A stretch of 38,446 bases of DNA, taken from the NCBI GenBank assembly GCA_020437755.1, contig JAGQVX010000020.1, positions 1 to 38,446 of the forward strand, read 5' to 3'. Below the pieces are notes generated by a model. It saw only the letters and a program-made list of their open reading frames with translations, was not told the DNA's origin and did no database searches. The first letter of the stretch is position 1. Each line of letters starts with the position of its first letter. Shown in pieces: positions 35,775 through 38,446 of the stretch. The DNA is from Flavobacteriales bacterium. GTDB taxonomy: Bacteria; Bacteroidota; Bacteroidia; Flavobacteriales_D; Sanyastnellaceae. The position numbers were made by a program, and so were the translations under genes.

Positions 35775-36113
35775 CTATTTCTTGAGCAGACGGTCTATTT
35801 CATCATAGTAGTCCAAAGAATCATCAATAAAGAAAGCCAGTTCCGGAATCTTGCGTAGTTGTTTGCCCACTTTAGATCCCAGTTGTTGTCGAATCTTCCA
35901 GCTTTGATCTTTAACCATGTCCAAAGCGGCCTCCTTATCGGCCACCGCCATAAATGAAAGGTACACTTTACAGTTGCCGAGATCGGGGGATACCCTCACG
36001 GTGGTAACCGTAATAAAGGCGCCCTGAAACAAGCCTCTGCTTTCCTGCTGAAAGATCTGAGCCAGTTCGCGCTTGATCAGACTGTTGATTTTTTCTTGAC
36101 GTATGCTGCTCAT
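35775..36113 (-). CDS. rbfA: RbfA, ribosome-binding factor A
   Basis: Binds the 30S subunit during late assembly and 16S rRNA 5'-end maturation, and is important for growth in the cold. The 112-residue product has the single KH-like fold: SIRQEKINSLIKRELAQIF, TVTTVRVSPDLGNCKVYLSF and the C-terminal LRKIPELAFFIDDSLDYYDEI, all canonical. The frame is open to 36194, but the ATG at 36113 gives the normal N terminus and follows a -7 box at 36122-36129. It probably starts an operon with the methyltransferase and the LolC/E-like permease. Confidence 0.94.
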   Translation of the reverse strand: MSSIRQEKINSLIKRELAQIFQQESRGLFQGAFITVTTVRVSPDLGNCKVYLSFMAVADKEAALDMVKDQSWKIRQQLGSKVGKQLRKIPELAFFIDDSLDYYDEIDRLLKK

Positions 36114-36121
36114 AAAGCGTG

Positions 36122-36129
36122 CAAAATTA
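36122..36129 (-). promoter_or_regulatory. Putative -7 box of rbfA operon
   Basis: The minus strand reads TAATTTTG followed by CAC, a perfect TAnnTTTG match 9-16 bases before the rbfA ATG. A TTG lies 15 bases upstream, shorter than the usual 19-21. It argues against a start at 36194. Confidence 0.45.
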
Positions 36130-36223
36130 GGAAGAATACGCGGACAATCGCAGGTTTTTGACGTTGTGTTGTAAGGTTTTACGGTAATGCGCATTTTGGG
36201 GTTATGCTATTGAAACATTTATC

Positions 36224-36231
36224 TAAATTTG
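36224..36231 (+). promoter_or_regulatory. Putative -7 box of gdhA promoter
   Basis: TAAATTTG is a perfect TAnnTTTG match 32-39 bases before the gdhA ATG. The nearest upstream TTG is 25 bases away, longer than usual. Confidence 0.48.
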
Positions 36232-36253
36232 CCGCCAATTATTTTTACTGTAA

Positions 36254-37615
<1,362 letters not shown>

Positions 37616-37633
37616 TGCGATTGAGAAATATTC

Positions 37634-37664
37634 AAAAAAGCGGATCAACGATCCGCTTTTTTTT
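37634..37664 (+). terminator. Strong rho-independent terminator of gdhA
   Basis: A 7-base-pair stem GCGGATC/GATCCGC (37640-37646 with 37650-37656), preceded by six A residues that extend the pairing and followed by eight T residues, lies 18 bases after the gdhA stop. The A and T runs would let it work in both directions. Confidence 0.92.
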
Positions 37665-37725
37665 GATCCAATATTCTCTTTCAGTAGATAAATCGTAACT
37701 TACGCCATACCAAATTGCTGAAAAC

Positions 37726-38446
37726 ATGCGTGTGCTATTTACTCTTTGTGCCTTGTGGCTGGGCACTGCTTTGTACGCTCAAGAAGTGTTCTGGACAGAG
37801 GACTTCGGGACGGGGTGTAATCAGGGGCAGGTTGTCTCTTCTTATTCAGGAACCAACGGAGCATGGACTCTTGCCAATTCAGGTTCTAATCAAACAGCAT
37901 CCAATACTTTCTACGTAAGTGCAATGGAAAATGGCAATGCACCGGGAGAGTGCGGTTCTTCATGTGGAAACGATCGCTCTCTACACGTGGGAAATGTCTT
38001 TATCGATGCTATTCTCATTCAGATTCCGGCCGATCAAGGGGCTTCCTATTACGACTCCGGTGCGGCCGGGTTGTGTGGGTTTATTGATTGCTCAACGACT
38101 GATAAACGAGCCCAATCTCCTGTCATCGACTGTACCGGCTATGAGAATATCGAAGTGACGTTCTCCTACCTGGAAGGCGGGAACGGGATTACCGATAACG
38201 CCGTGCTTCAGTACAATACCGGATCGGGCTGGCTGGTGCTTCAGGATTTACCCAAAACCACCTGTTGCGGTGGCCCTTGCAATGGTACCAATCAGGGACT
38301 GTGGTCGGAACTTACAGTGACACTGCCCGAGGAAGCTGCTGATAACCCTAATGTTCAACTGGGAATTCGCTGGGTGAATAATGACGATGGTGTGGGTACC
38401 GATCCTTCCTTTGCAATCGACGACATTTCGCTCAGTGGTACACCTA
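37726..38446 (+). CDS. Secreted Cys-rich protein, N-terminal part (cut by right edge)
   Basis: An open frame starts at ATG 37726 and runs without a stop to the window edge (240 codons). It opens with a signal peptide (about 1-19, RVLFTLCALWLGTALYAQ). The mature start VFWTEDFGTGC is followed by glycine/asparagine-rich, beta-strand sequence with many cysteines (CGSSCGND, TTCCGGPC). The region EVTFSYLEGG to FAIDDISLSG resembles the jelly-roll or MAM-like modules that open many Bacteroidetes T9SS cargo proteins. A C-terminal sorting domain would be expected beyond the window but cannot be seen. The gene follows the gdhA terminator and so is probably transcribed separately. Confidence 0.85.
   Translation, partial: MRVLFTLCALWLGTALYAQEVFWTEDFGTGCNQGQVVSSYSGTNGAWTLANSGSNQTASNTFYVSAMENGNAPGECGSSCGNDRSLHVGNVFIDAILIQIPADQGASYYDSGAAGLCGFIDCSTTDKRAQSPVIDCTGYENIEVTFSYLEGGNGITDNAVLQYNTGSGWLVLQDLPKTTCCGGPCNGTNQGLWSELTVTLPEEAADNPNVQLGIRWVNNDDGVGTDPSFAIDDISLSGTP

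Overview
The window looks like a chromosomal segment from a Bacteroidetes bacterium, most likely in Flavobacteriales. Three signs support this. Several secreted proteins carry type IX secretion (T9SS) sorting domains, and a PorP/SprF-family partner is encoded beside one of them. Many genes are preceded by the Bacteroidetes -7 promoter box TAnnTTTG, while ribosome-binding sites are mostly weak. Marker proteins such as the DUF2795 protein and the purH-mreB-mreC order are also typical. I cannot fix the genus from sequence alone. There are no tRNA or rRNA genes, insertion sequences, prophage genes or CRISPR arrays; this is core genome interleaved with surface and signalling genes.

Layout: (1) 1-3077, minus strand: purH, mreB and the start of mreC (purine synthesis and cell shape). 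(2) 3380-4627, plus: an orphan MacB/FtsX-like permease. (3) 4724-14567, minus: a surface block with a roughly 1,400-residue HYR-repeat adhesin-like protein ending in a type B T9SS sorting domain, a PorP/SprF protein 2 bases downstream, an outer-membrane beta-barrel protein, and a separate roughly 1,270-residue PKD/SprB-like protein ending in a type A sorting domain. (4) 14643-17896, minus: a phosphorelay operon of two related single-domain HPt proteins followed by a membrane-bound hybrid histidine kinase. (5) 18204-22716, plus: rfbD, a phosphohexomutase and a second, soluble hybrid histidine kinase. (6) 22698-31664: housekeeping genes (CvpA, GNAT, aspartate kinase, an ExbD-like protein, DUF2795, PduO-type adenosyltransferase, pepE, dCMP deaminase, C-terminal processing protease, superoxide dismutase, ispD). 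(7) 31636-36113: CPBP protease, dusB, LolC/E-like permease, a methyltransferase and rbfA. (8) 36263-37615: gdhA with a strong terminator. (9) 37726 to the right edge: the start of another secreted protein.

The most interesting items outside ordinary genes are a compact unannotated RNA at about 25164-25289, with its own promoter, two perfect hairpins and a textbook terminator; the tandem HPt pair with two hybrid kinases that lack HPt domains; and the adhesin-PorP/SprF-beta-barrel cassette, which looks like a dedicated T9SS substrate and partner set. Two genes (the adhesin and the LolC/E-like permease) have no possible ATG start and appear to use TTG.
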